From: Vandiemenella viatica
Taxonomy: Eukaryota; Arthropoda; Insecta; Orthoptera; Morabidae
Length of the DNA: 64,000 nt
Direction: 5' to 3'
Assembly: GCA_031002005.1 (NCBI GenBank)
Contig: CM061921.1
Span: 171,314,935 to 171,378,934 of the forward strand
This document shows positions 1 through 9,370 of the stretch, in pieces (positions within the stretch are counted from its first letter, which is position 1; every line of letters begins with the position of its first letter). The position numbers were made by a program, and so were the translations under genes. A model generated the notes under the pieces. The model made no database searches and was not told where the DNA came from. It worked only from the letters and a program-made list of their open reading frames with translations.

Positions 1-225
1 ACAGAAACAGGAATCAAGGATTTGACGCATTTGAGTGAAAAAATAAAAAAACATGATTCTTCACAAGTACACCTACAAAATGTAATGAGTTTGTCTGTGT
101 TAGGAACGGTCGACATTCGTAATCAGCTAGATTCTGTGTATAGAAGCAATATCCAAAAGTATAATGAACAAGTTGATAAAAACAGGTATATTTTATCACG
201 TCTTATCGATTGTGTCAAGTTTTGT
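1..225 (+). pseudogene. hAT-type transposase fragment (DUF4371 region), cut by the window start
   Basis: Reading frame 1 is open from the first base to about position 240. The peptide has the pattern of the DUF4371 domain of hAT-like transposases: a short serine/leucine stretch, a pattern of the form LGTVDIRNQLD, then YNEQVDKNRYILSRLIDCVKFCG. In that family the last part precedes a conserved LRGHDE motif. Here similarity stops after VKFCG and LINE-like sequence begins, so the fragment has been cut on its 3' side by another element. The family assignment is from memory of the domain and is moderately sure; the catalytic residues are not included. Confidence 0.55.
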
Positions 226-1893
226 GGTGCACCACCAGTTTGATAACCCACCAGCCGCCACTGCTTACAACGAATATAAAAGACTAAACGAACAGGTCAA
301 ACGCTTCCTCAAACAACAGAAACTAAACAGCTGGAAAACCTTTTGCAACAGAATCTCGAAGGACACGCCATCGAGCGAAATATGGACAAGGATACAAAGA
401 ATGAAGAAAAAACCATCTCCCACTTCAACAATCACATGTAAAGCAGAAGAACTCGCCGCGATATTAGCGCCGCCAATTGTCTCCCTCCCTCCCTTCGAGA
501 CAATCATCAATTCAAAAGAACAAGTCAACACATACAAAGGATTTGAAAGACCCTTCTCTCAAGCAGAACTAGATAAAGCAATCACTGCATCCAGCGACTC
601 TGCTCCCGGATACGACCATATATATTATGCTATGATTCGACAACTTCCCCCAAAAGCAAAAAAAAACATTTGATACAACTGATCCAAAAACTATGGTCAT
701 CAAATAAACTACCGGAAGCATGGTCAACGCAAATAACAGTTCCAATTTTAAAACCTGGAAAAGACCCCAAACTTCCAACATCATACCGTCCAATTGCCCT
801 GTTATCATGCGTTTTCAAAACCGTCGAACGACTTTGGAAGAACCGTATATAATGGTGGTTAGAACATTCCAATCTACTCCACACATCTCAATTCGGATTC
901 TGGAAAGGACGCAGCACCATAGACAACCTAACCATCCTTACCTTAGATATTGAACGAACATTCAAGAACCAGGGATTTTTAATGGGTTTATTCCTAGACA
1001 CCTCAAGCGCATACGATAACGTCCAACTTTCTCCCCTCGTGAGAAAACTTCAAGCAAAGGGCATCCCGACTTTCGTTCTAAACGGTATTTACTTAGCTTT
1101 CTACCAACGCACAATATACCTCCGAGAAAAGAACTCACTACCTCGTTAACCGAGGTATTCCTCAAGGCTCAATACTTAGCCCCCTACTATACATCACACA
1201 CACCAGCGATCTGGAGAATATCTTAGGACCCCACATCAAGACCCTACAATTCGCTGATGACTTATGTATCTATATATACGCCACATGGTTCGAGTTGATT
1301 CGCAGATGGATCTCGGAAGCTGTGCAAAAACTCACAACATGGTTACACCAACATTGCCTACATCTAGCCCCTCAAAAATCAACGGCAGGACTATTCACTC
1401 GTAGGAAAAATTCTCTCCAGCAAGAACAAATTCAACTGGGACAATGCACCTTCCCCGTGCGCGCAACAGTCAAATTTCTCGGAGTAATATTAGACAGCAG
1501 GCTCTCCTGGAAACCCCAGGTATAACACATAACAACTAGCAACTAGAACCAGCGGGGCACTCAACATACTGCGCTCAGTAGCACATACATGGTGGGGAGC
1601 AGATCCGGCCACCTGCCTACAGCTCTACAGATCACTAATAAGACCACTTCTCAAATATGGCAGCATCGTCTACGGCAACGCCTCTCGGCAAACTCTGCAT
1701 AAGTTAGACCAGATACAATTCCGAGCACTTCGCATCTGCGTCGGAGCAATGAGAACAACCCCTACAAATGCCCTATTGATCGAGACTGCTGAATTCCCTC
1801 TGGATCTTCAACGCCAGCTCCGGGCAAATAAATATCTACTCCAAAGTTATTCTTATTCCCACCACATCCTACGACCGAAACTTCAAACCTTAA
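226..1893 (+). pseudogene. LINE ORF2 fragment, linker and reverse transcriptase, I-superfamily-like
   Basis: This is the plus-strand remnant of a non-LTR retrotransposon polyprotein. Frames at 226-673, 670-852, about 1,140-1,280, 1,295-1,525 and 1,749-1,967 match successive parts of a reverse transcriptase. They include a finger motif (YRPIALLSCVFKTVER), a palm stretch RGIPQGSILSPLLYI around 1,149-1,195 and the catalytic FADDLCIY at about 1,250-1,277. A thumb region (KFLGVILDSRLSW) and a linker (ALLIETAEFPL) follow. The endonuclease is missing, so the copy is 5' truncated. At least four frame changes make it non-functional. It is interrupted after 1,893 by a DNA transposon and resumes at 2,822 with an RNase H domain, which points to the I/R1/Loa side of the LINE tree rather than CR1 or RTE. 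Confidence 0.8.
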
Positions 1894-2818
1894 GGCTACG
1901 GCCACACTTGCGTTTTTTTCACGCAGGATTTGAGCGTGAAATCCCGCGACAATATGAACTACATTGAAGTATATGAGGCCGGCCACACTGGCATGATTTC
2001 ACGCAGCGGGAAGTGGGAGAGAGCCGCGTGTTCAAGGTCGCCCGCAGCAGAACGCGCCCCGGCCCATTTTTCAGCGGGATTTCACGCTGCAGTGAGTGGC
2101 CACACTTGAGTGAAAAACACGCCGCGGTGACTGACTCTTGTTTGTTGCGTTCTCATTGTTTGTTCTCATTATGGATTGCGTAGATAATGAACTGCTAATA
2201 CTGGAAGTACAAAAATATCCCTGTTTGTATGACCCAAGACATTCGGATTATAAAAACAGAGATATCAAGAGGATTTCATGGACAGCACTGACTTCTGCCG
2301 TTTTGGATGGCATGTGGGAAGGTTTTGATGAAGAAACAAAAGCAAATTTAGATAAGTTTACTCATATTTTAATAAATATTGTGCATGATATTATACAGAA
2401 TTATGCAATGGTTCACTCTGAATTAAGTTAGTCGGGGAGGTTAACATAACTATTTTTCCACGGCAATTCTCCTTGTGCAGAACAGAAGTAATCAGCAAAA
2501 TGATATCTAATAATTTTTCCATGGTTATTCCCTCTCGTTCCGTAAGCAGGAATGCTTTCCAGTGTACATGACAATGTGTCATCGAAATTGTAACCGTTAT
2601 GCTTTCTTACAAAGTAGTAGACAACATGCTTGAATGGTAATAAGTGCAGCATAATTTCGAGAGCAGTCTAGTTGACAAGCAGCTGAAACTTTAAAAAACT
2701 GCTGGTATGTGCACGCGCGGGAAAAACACGCAAATGTGACATAGTCTGCGGGATTGCCACTTCGCGTTTTTTTCCCGCTGGGTCTCGGCTTGAAAAAAAC
2801 GCAAGTGTGGCCGTAGCC
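1894..2818. mobile_element. PIF/Harbinger-type DNA transposon with 3-bp TAA duplication, inserted in a LINE
   Basis: The ends are inverted copies of GGCTACGGCCACACTTGCG followed by a run of T. The left copy starts at 1,894 and the right copy ends at 2,818. The element is flanked by TAA at 1,891-1,893 and 2,819-2,821. A 3-bp TAA/TTA duplication is the hallmark of PIF/Harbinger elements. Inside each end, GC-rich pieces with GGCCACAC and TTCACGC recur (near 1,900, 1,981, 1,995, 2,085 and 2,097), so the ends are built from short subterminal repeats. No DDE transposase is present; the only gene-like frame encodes an MADF-like protein. The element is therefore a deletion derivative or an unusual non-autonomous family. 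LINE similarity resumes directly after the right TAA. Confidence 0.85.
2171..2431 (+). CDS. Small MADF-like (Myb/SANT-related) protein inside the Harbinger-type element
   Basis: The predicted protein has 86 residues from the ATG at 2,171; the frame is open upstream to 2,138, but the first 11 residues of that longer form look like non-coding sequence. Residues about 5-45 read as an MADF domain: ELLILEVQKYPCLYD, then DYKNRDIKRISW, with the tyrosine, aspartate and tryptophan spacing typical of this DNA-binding fold. Complete PIF/Harbinger elements encode a transposase plus a second Myb/SANT or MADF protein that helps the transposase bind DNA and enter the nucleus. Here only a truncated version of the accessory gene remains, between the two terminal repeats. 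It could be expressed, but I see no promoter evidence. The domain assignment is fairly secure; function is inferred. Confidence 0.6.
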   Translation: MDCVDNELLILEVQKYPCLYDPRHSDYKNRDIKRISWTALTSAVLDGMWEGFDEETKANLDKFTHILINIVHDIIQNYAMVHSELS

Positions 2819-2821
2819 TAA

Positions 2822-3184
2822 GTAATATAATGGGGCCGTTTGAAGGGAAAAGACCCCCCACGATGCCCGCTTCTAGTCTACAGCCACTACAAACTCAGAT
2901 TCATAGAACCTCTCACAACGAAAGAATCAGCCCTACCTATATTCACGAAACTGTTAGAATACTCCATTCCAACCCTCCGCACTTATATACTCACCCAAGC
3001 AGCGTCCATGCTCCTAACAATGACCTGGCCGGGCTACACACAAATCTACACTGACGGGTCCAAGATCAATCACCATGTTGGCAGCGCGTACTACTGCCCC
3101 AGTACCATCCAAGGACCTGCTTTGCCCTTCCCTGTGAAGCCTCGATTTATACTGTCGAAATCATCGCCATTAAAGAAGCCTTAA
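2822..3184 (+). pseudogene. Same LINE continued: RNase H domain
   Basis: This continues the LINE split by the Harbinger-type element. The frame that starts at 2,840 has a spacer (KLLEYSIPTLRTYIL) and then the RNase H start YTQIYTDGSKINHHVGSAYY. This contains the TDGS signature with the first catalytic aspartate, followed by a glycine-containing second strand. The domain ends early at about 3,184 and the remaining acidic residues are not visible, so the enzyme is incomplete. RNase H downstream of a reverse transcriptase is known in I, R1 and Loa-type LINEs. Confidence 0.75.
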
Positions 3185-3724
3185 ACAACTTGGACATCTG
3201 AAAGTGGTTGAAAATTGGAATGAAAGATTCTGTTACATTGATACATACATACAGGTCAGGCTAATATAAAGTGGGGCCACATAGTCCTTCTCAATCTTTC
3301 AAATATCCCAATTTACTGACATAGTGCATAGTGCATAGAGTTACAGTTTTAACAAAAGTTGATCTTACAGCAACAAGAAGAATATGTACACTTGCAGACT
3401 CAGAAATGTGTGAAATTAAACATCAACTTAGAGATCATTATTTTCATCTTAGAGTGATCAATATAATATTTTTGATTTACAGAAAGTTTTTAATAAATTG
3501 GATAAAAGGTGTTGATTTGTTGAAGATACATACAGGAAAGTTGAGAAAAGGGTTTTCTACAAAATGGTTTTTGAATTTTTTGAAGCTTTGGGAAAACTTA
3601 TGAAATTTTTTTTTGCAAAATATATTTTCTGTTTCCTTGAGAAAATCACCTAATAAAGAATTGGAACTCAAATTCCCCCTTCGTATATGTGGAATAATTT
3701 ATTCTTGTTTTAAGATTGACTATG
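3185..3724. other. No gene recognised
   Basis: AT-rich sequence between the I-like LINE and an RTE fragment. Frames here (for example 3,331-3,603) have no recognisable domain and look incidental. Confidence 0.5.
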
Positions 3725-4780
3725 ACTTATGAAGTGTAGGTTAAAATTCAAGAGAATAAAGAAGCAACCCAGGCAGAACAGACTAGAAGTGAACAAAATG
3801 AAACAATGTAACATGAGAGAAAGATCTGCACAATGGTAGATGTGGGTATAAGAAATAAATCTCAACTGAGGACAAATGGAGTTCAGTGAAAAGAGAAATA
3901 ATCAAAGCTGGTAAAGAAACATTAGGCTTTAGGGAAAAAAAGCCACCTGGAAACCATGGATCACAGAAGAAATTCTTTTAAGCTCAGAAGACAGAGCTAA
4001 CCGACAAAAGGAATACATGGAGAAACTGTATGATGGGGATGATTTTAACAATAGTATACTGAAAAAAGAAGGAGATGTCGACATTTATGAGTTAGGGGAT
4101 CCTATTTTAAGGACAGAATTTGATACATCTTTCATAGACTTGAAACCAAATAAGGCAACTGGAATTGATGAGATACCTGCAGAACTTCTAAAATCACAAG
4201 GAGAGGAAGGAATCCAAAGATTATTCAAACTGATATCAAACAGGAGAGAGAGCCCAATTAATTTTGAAAAAAAGTATCATCTTCGCACTTCTGAAGGAAT
4301 CAAAAGCTAACAAACATGAGAATTGTTGTACTATAAGTCTAAAACCAAATGGTTCAAAATTATTGACCAGTATAATATACAGAAGATGAAATGAAAGTAG
4401 AAGAGAGAAGATCAGGTTTAGGAAAAACTGCAGTACAAGAGAAGCAATTTTGGCGATAAAATTAATACTTGAAGGGCGGATCAAGAAAAATAAAGTTACT
4501 TTCATGGCATTTGTTGGTTTAGAGAAAGCTTTTGATAATCTTAGGTTGGAAAAAATGTTCAAGATTTTATAAAAATCAGGTCTAAAATATCGAGGTATAA
4601 GAATACTTCATAATCTATATACGAATCAAGTGGCAATAATAAAAGTAGAGAATAATGAGAGACACGCCTCAGTTAAAAATGGTGTGAGACAAGTGTGTAG
4701 TTTATCCCTAATAATATTCAACTTGCATGTAGAGGAATCAATAAAGGAAGAAAAATTTGAATGTAGCATTCAGGGGCGCC
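3725..4780 (+). pseudogene. RTE-type LINE fragment, internally deleted
   Basis: This is a decayed copy of the element found at 34,140-37,427. It starts in the spacer after the endonuclease (compare 35,295 onwards). It jumps at about 3,980 from the region matching 35,540 to that matching 35,805, a loss of roughly 265 bp. It then continues through the reverse transcriptase: LKPNKATGIDEIPAELLKS near 4,145, a degenerate MAFVGLEKAFD-type palm region near 4,500, and NGVRQVCSLSLIIFNLHV near 4,680. It stops at about 4,780, before the FADD motif. Several stops and frameshifts are present. The 5' endonuclease and the 3' end are both missing. Confidence 0.8.
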
Positions 4781-5412
4781 GATTTTTAGAAAACCTCGTA
4801 GATACTCATGCTCATCTGATGAATTATCTTTTTTCCATAGGAACTAGCAAGGTGTGTGAACCTGCTTTGATGGGACTTTCACTGGCGGACAACTACTTTT
4901 TATACTGGTAATTTTTAGGATTTCGTGCATATTAAATAAATACCTTCATTATTCTTAACAAACATGAACGAACTCACAGGCACCAACTAGTCTCACTCCA
5001 AATCGCGTTTAAATCTGTCGAATAGACTTCAAGTTATAAACAAAAAGACATGCAGAGTAGAAAAGAAAGATTTTGCATTTTTTAAATTCTGTTCCAAGCC
5101 CAAAAACATACTAAACTTCATTAAATGGGTTTAGCCTTTTTAACGTGATTGAGTAACAAATTACAGATTTTCAAGTTTATAATCTTGTCTTATACATAAA
5201 TCTCGCATCACAATGTTTGTTCGAGATAAACTTCAAAACTACTTAACCAATTTTAATTAAATTTGGCTTACTGGATGTAATTTGGTCAAAGTTAAAAGAT
5301 AGGATAGTTTTTATCTTGATTATTGACCTCAATATTTATTATTGTGAATTAAATGTTCATTAAATGTTGGTCATAGGACAATGGTTTGTAATTATTTGTA
5401 AGTTCCATAAGT
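4781..5412. other. No gene recognised
   Basis: AT-rich spacer between the RTE fragment and a SINE. I see no conserved coding pattern or terminal repeats. Confidence 0.5.
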
Positions 5413-5718
5413 TTGAGCAGTCTGGTGGCTCAGTGGTTAAGGCATCTGACTGGCGATCGAAAGGTCCAGGGTTCGAATCCCGGTCTTGGCGGGGATTTTC
5501 ATAGGCACTTAAACCGGCCTTAAAGTCTGGCACAGCTCGCTGTGTAATGTGACGTACGCCAGGGCGGTACCATGGTTCGGATTCCATGTTAAACTGTAGG
5601 TCCCCTATACCAGGCAGGATTGGAGGGCTAGGTTAAGGCGACTACGACAAGGGCATAATGCGCAGCAAATAGAAACCCTGTCACCAGGTCATTATGACCA
5701 CATAAAGTTATTATTATG
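5413..5718 (+). mobile_element. tRNA-derived SINE, family A
   Basis: A tRNA-like head carries an RNA polymerase III box A (TGGCTCAGTGG, 5,426-5,436) and box B (GGTTCGAATCC, 5,470-5,480). A roughly 200-bp body follows, including the stretch AGAAACCCTGTCACCAGGTC, and the 3' end is an ATT-rich repeat near 5,705-5,718. A second copy in reverse orientation lies at 49,325-49,625 and matches through both the head and the 3' tail. SINEs are transcribed from the internal promoter and moved by LINE machinery. The tRNA part cannot fold into a normal acceptor stem with its body attached, so this is not a tRNA gene. Confidence 0.8.
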
Positions 5719-5924
5719 GTTCGATAAGTTTCTAAGAGATGGTGATGTGTTAATTTATTAATACAACACTTGGTTATCTAGGTTGGGTAACCATCCAGTA
5801 GATGGCATTGTGTTTTGGTTTCTTTATGCTACAGTCTATTCCACACCATATGTGTTTATGATTATGACATAACCGTGTTTCTTGAATTTTTCGTGTATTA
5901 TCATTTTTAAAAGTGTGCTATCTA

Positions 5925-6605
5925 TACCAATATTATAAATGAAAAAGTAACTCCATCTGTCTATCTGTCTCTCTGTCTGTTTGTTATGTTTCTTGAGCTA
6001 AACGGCTAATCCGATCGTGATGAAAATTGATGAGGAAATGCTATTTGGCATTAGGATGAACGTGGCATACTTTTTTCTGTATAAATAGCACATGTTGTCC
6101 TATAATTTTGAAAAATTACTGAACGGCGATAGACAGACATGGATGTTTTGGTCTCTGTACTATTTTCCCATATAGCGGCCTGGTAGTTCAGTGGTTAAAG
6201 CGCTTGCTTACTGCTGTTCAAATCCCCATGGCAGCAAAGATTTTAAAAAATTGTTTTTGATCGTACAGAGCATGAGCAGCTAAAGTTATTAGAATGCAAG
6301 AATTGGATGCTGAAGAAAGAGGAAAAGACCAAGCTGAAATAAAGCTGCCCTTAGTTAATACCTCCTCTCACATCCCCACACCTTCGTTTGTTTTTCTGTT
6401 TTTATATATGTTGGAAATTGATTTTCTTCATGAGACAGGTTCGACAGTAGAATGATATAGTGATGACTTTCCTGTAATATTATGCCAACTCGGTGCTGTT
6501 TGGGATCAATCCTACGTTACCGACAGCTTTCTATATTCAATTCTGGCAACAAAATTCTTAATTCATGCGTATGAAGCTAGCAGTAACAAATAGATCATGA
6601 TTTGT
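5925..6605 (+). repeat. Dispersed repeat family B with a tRNA-like internal segment (uninterrupted copy)
   Basis: The left end has AATATTATAAATG, a TCTGTCTG-rich stretch and a segment like CTAATCCGATCGTGATGAAA. It contains tRNA-like box A and box B sequences (about 6,178 and GTTCAAATCCC near 6,217). It then runs through a body to a right end reading, on the minus strand, as a pattern like CTAGCTKCATACG. The whole unit is found again, in reverse and collinear order, in three pieces at 29,091-29,219, 33,541-33,760 and 37,645-38,008. The end sequences resemble a repeat type widespread in insects, but I do not assign a class. No protein is encoded. Confidence 0.7.
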
Positions 6606-7704
6606 GTATTCCTATTAAAAAACAGGATTTTATTATTGCATTTGATTTGTGTCTGCAAGGATTGCCAGTTATTTCAATAATTCCAGTTATTAATTTGGCT
6701 GCTACCTGATAGTCGGCTTTTTAAAAATAATGGTTATTTGTAGCCGCTTCATTATTTGTAACCCATCTCTACTATTGAGCATATCAGCTAGTCAAATTTC
6801 CATTGTTTCTTTGACTATTGAGTTTCAATTGTGTGCTGTCCAGCCTAGTGTCTTAATGTCATTAAAATCCACCTTCTGGCAGTAGTTGTAAACACACTTG
6901 ACAATCGCTGAATTGTTTATGCTCTTCACACTGGTTTTCTACAATGCGGATAGTTTGGACAATGCAAGTTTTTTCCAGACTCTCACGGAATGCTATAAAC
7001 CCTGGGAACTCTTAGGTATAGATCATCCTTGACTGTATTTTAGCTGGTGGTCCGTAAATGCTGTGGAGAGAGCGTCATACCTTTGTATAGCTGTCACTGT
7101 AAGATTGCTCCATATTAGGGCCTGTGGGCTGCAATGAATACCAGACATGCAAGTTCACTGGGAGCCAATATTTTGATCTCCAGATGATGACCACGGACAG
7201 AACTGCATCTACAAATAAAGGGAACAGCACTTGAGCTGATTCGACAGCTATCAGTCAGCAGACCTGTACAGATGGTTTCACAGCTGAGGAAGCTGTCAAA
7301 ATATCATGTTTCTACAATAAAATCCAGCAGTACATCCATGAAAATTTAAGTGTTACCATACCCCAATTTTGCAAAAAAGGCAAATTGTGATTGTATCTAT
7401 ACATTATTAATTTTCTAAATAATAAGGCAGGATAAGGAAAGCAGGCCACCACAGAAATAGGCAGGAGGGCCATGAAGAACCCAAAAACACGAACATTACT
7501 TCTATACGTATTTAGGACAATACAAAAAAATCTCACAAGTGCTACCTAATTCATTTTTTTTCCAAATTCTGCAGATTTATTTCCCTGCAATTTTCTAAAA
7601 CCATCTTCAAAACATACTTCTGCTATTTCACACACACTGTTATTGGACTAATAAACAAAGCTTTTCCTTTCAATAAAGTAACACAATACCAACATTTGTT
7701 AGAT
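6606..7704. other. No gene recognised
   Basis: Mostly AT-rich. Near 6,762-6,772 the minus strand reads TAGAGATGGGTTAC, resembling the end of some hAT elements, but I found no matching opposite end or 8-bp duplication. Confidence 0.4.
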
Positions 7705-9370
7705 TAACCAAGACTTGTGACGTTTACAATTCGGAGAACGAGCTTAACAATGCAATTAGAAATGAAGACAGTAAAAAATTTGAAATTCATCCTGAGGAAA
7801 TCATGAAGGAAATAAGAAAGCTGAAAAAACAAAGGGGCTGGAGTAGATAATATTACTACAGATATCTTAAAGATAGCCGGATGTGACATTGTACCTTATC
7901 TTGAAATATTATTTAAATTGAGTCTGGATACATGCTGCTTACCACAGGACTGGAAAAGTGCAATAGTAGTACCGGTACATAAAGGAGGGGTGGGAAATAG
8001 AGTTGAGAATTACAGGCCAATCAGTTTGACATCAGTGGTGAGTAAATTAATGGAAATATTGATATGCAACCACATTAGAAATATATGCGAGGAACGTAAG
8101 TGGTTTTCAAGCAGGCAAAATGGGTTCAGGCAAGGATATTCATGCGAATCGCAGTTGGTGGGATGTATGCAAGATATTTTAGATGAAATGGACAAGGGAG
8201 GCCAAATTGATAGTGTAGCACTAGATCTGTCAAAGGCGTTTGACAGAGTGAGCAATAAAATGGTAGTAAATAAGGTAAAAATCATTGGACTGGATGAGAA
8301 AGTGATATGCTGGGAAGAAGAATTTTTAAAAGGCAGAAAACAGAAAGTTATGGTAGAAAATGTACTATCAAAAGAAGTGGAAGTAAAAATGGGTGTGCCG
8401 CAGGGTAGCATATTGGGACCATTGCTATTCATTATTCTAATGAATAATTGTGTTGGTTGTTTACTATCTGAAATAGATTGTTTGCAGATGACATAATGCT
8501 GTATAAAAGAATCAATACGATAGAGGATTGTAAACAGCTGCATGATGATCTGGACAGGATATCTAGTTGGGTTGGTAAACATGGGATGATGATAAATGCA
8601 AAGAAGGGTCAGCTTATTAGATACACAAATAAAAAAACAAAAGGTAAATTATGAACATAAAGGGGGGGGGGGGGAGATTGCTTGCTTAAAACTTGAAATG
8701 TAAATATCTTGGTATTACATTTGATAACAAGCTTAACTGGGCAGGACACATTGGACATGTGGTAGGAAAAGGTTTCAAAATTCTGCACTTGTTGGAGAGA
8801 GTGATGAGGGGATGTAAGAGAGAAGTAAAGGAATTGGGTTACAAAACTTTGGTCAGACCATTGCTCGAATATGATAGTGTAGTATGGGACCCTCATTTTA
8901 CATATCAAATACAGGAGTTGGAGAGGGTGCAAAAAAGGGCTGCTAGATTTGTTTCTGGAAATTATCGCAGAATGCAATCAGTGATGGATATGATAAAGGA
9001 GCTGGAACAGGAGGAGGATGAGGAGGGTCATGGGAGTGTACAGGGCATATACTGGCGATGAGGCATGGAAAGATATTGCAATAGGTATGAAAAGTAGTGC
9101 ATGGAAGGGGAAAGATGACCATGACCACAAGCTGGCACTCGATTTCAGGCACAAGGGTGTGGGAAGATTCTCTTTTTTAGGTAAGGGTGTCAGGGATTGG
9201 AATGGAGTTACCAAGAGAAGTGATGAATAATTTACCGAAAACGTGGAAAGAATTTAAAGATAAAATTTGTAGAGGGCACATGTAGGTGGGAGCAGGATAG
9301 GGGGAAGATGGGGGTGAAGGGAAATTGCCACCGGAGCCTGTGTTCCATTGCAATGAAATTAAATTTAAGT
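7705..9370 (+). mobile_element. CR1-like LINE, family CR1-B, 5'-truncated copy
   Basis: Coding similarity begins around 7,720 in the reverse transcriptase N-terminal region and ends in the C-terminal domain at about 9,230. A short non-coding tail ends in an AATTAAATTTAA-type stretch near 9,365. There is no endonuclease, so this is a 5'-truncated insertion, as is usual for CR1-type LINEs. The family is also present in reverse at 61,208-62,490 and as a short 3' fragment at 49,626-49,805. Confidence 0.8.
7918..9230 (+). pseudogene. CR1-B reverse transcriptase, broken
   Basis: The first frame (7,918-8,496) has NYRPISLTSVVSKLMEIL, the QNGFRQGYSC segment, the palm motif ALDLSKAFDRVSNK with its catalytic aspartate, and GVPQGSILGPLLF. 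A frameshift just before 8,474 moves the catalytic LFADDIMLY (about 8,474-8,503) into another frame. A third frame (8,693-9,061) has the C-terminal domain: KYLGITFDNKLNW, LVRPLLEYDSVVWDP and VQKRAARFVSG. The end of the protein (DWNGVTKRSDE) is in the 9,018-9,230 frame. All catalytic aspartates are still present, but at least three frame changes inactivate it. A 13-base G run near 8,661 is a possible cause of one slip, or a sequencing artefact. Confidence 0.85.

Noticed and set aside
5426..5480. Possible tRNA gene
   Set aside because: Boxes A and B are good, but the flanks do not form an acceptor stem and a second copy with the same 200-bp body exists, so it is a SINE head.
6705..6775. hAT terminal repeat (also at 62,513)
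   Set aside because: Single ends resembling TAGAGATGGG were seen without partner ends or 8-bp duplications.
8010..8582. 190-residue minus-strand frame
   Set aside because: Antisense shadow of the CR1-B reverse transcriptase.
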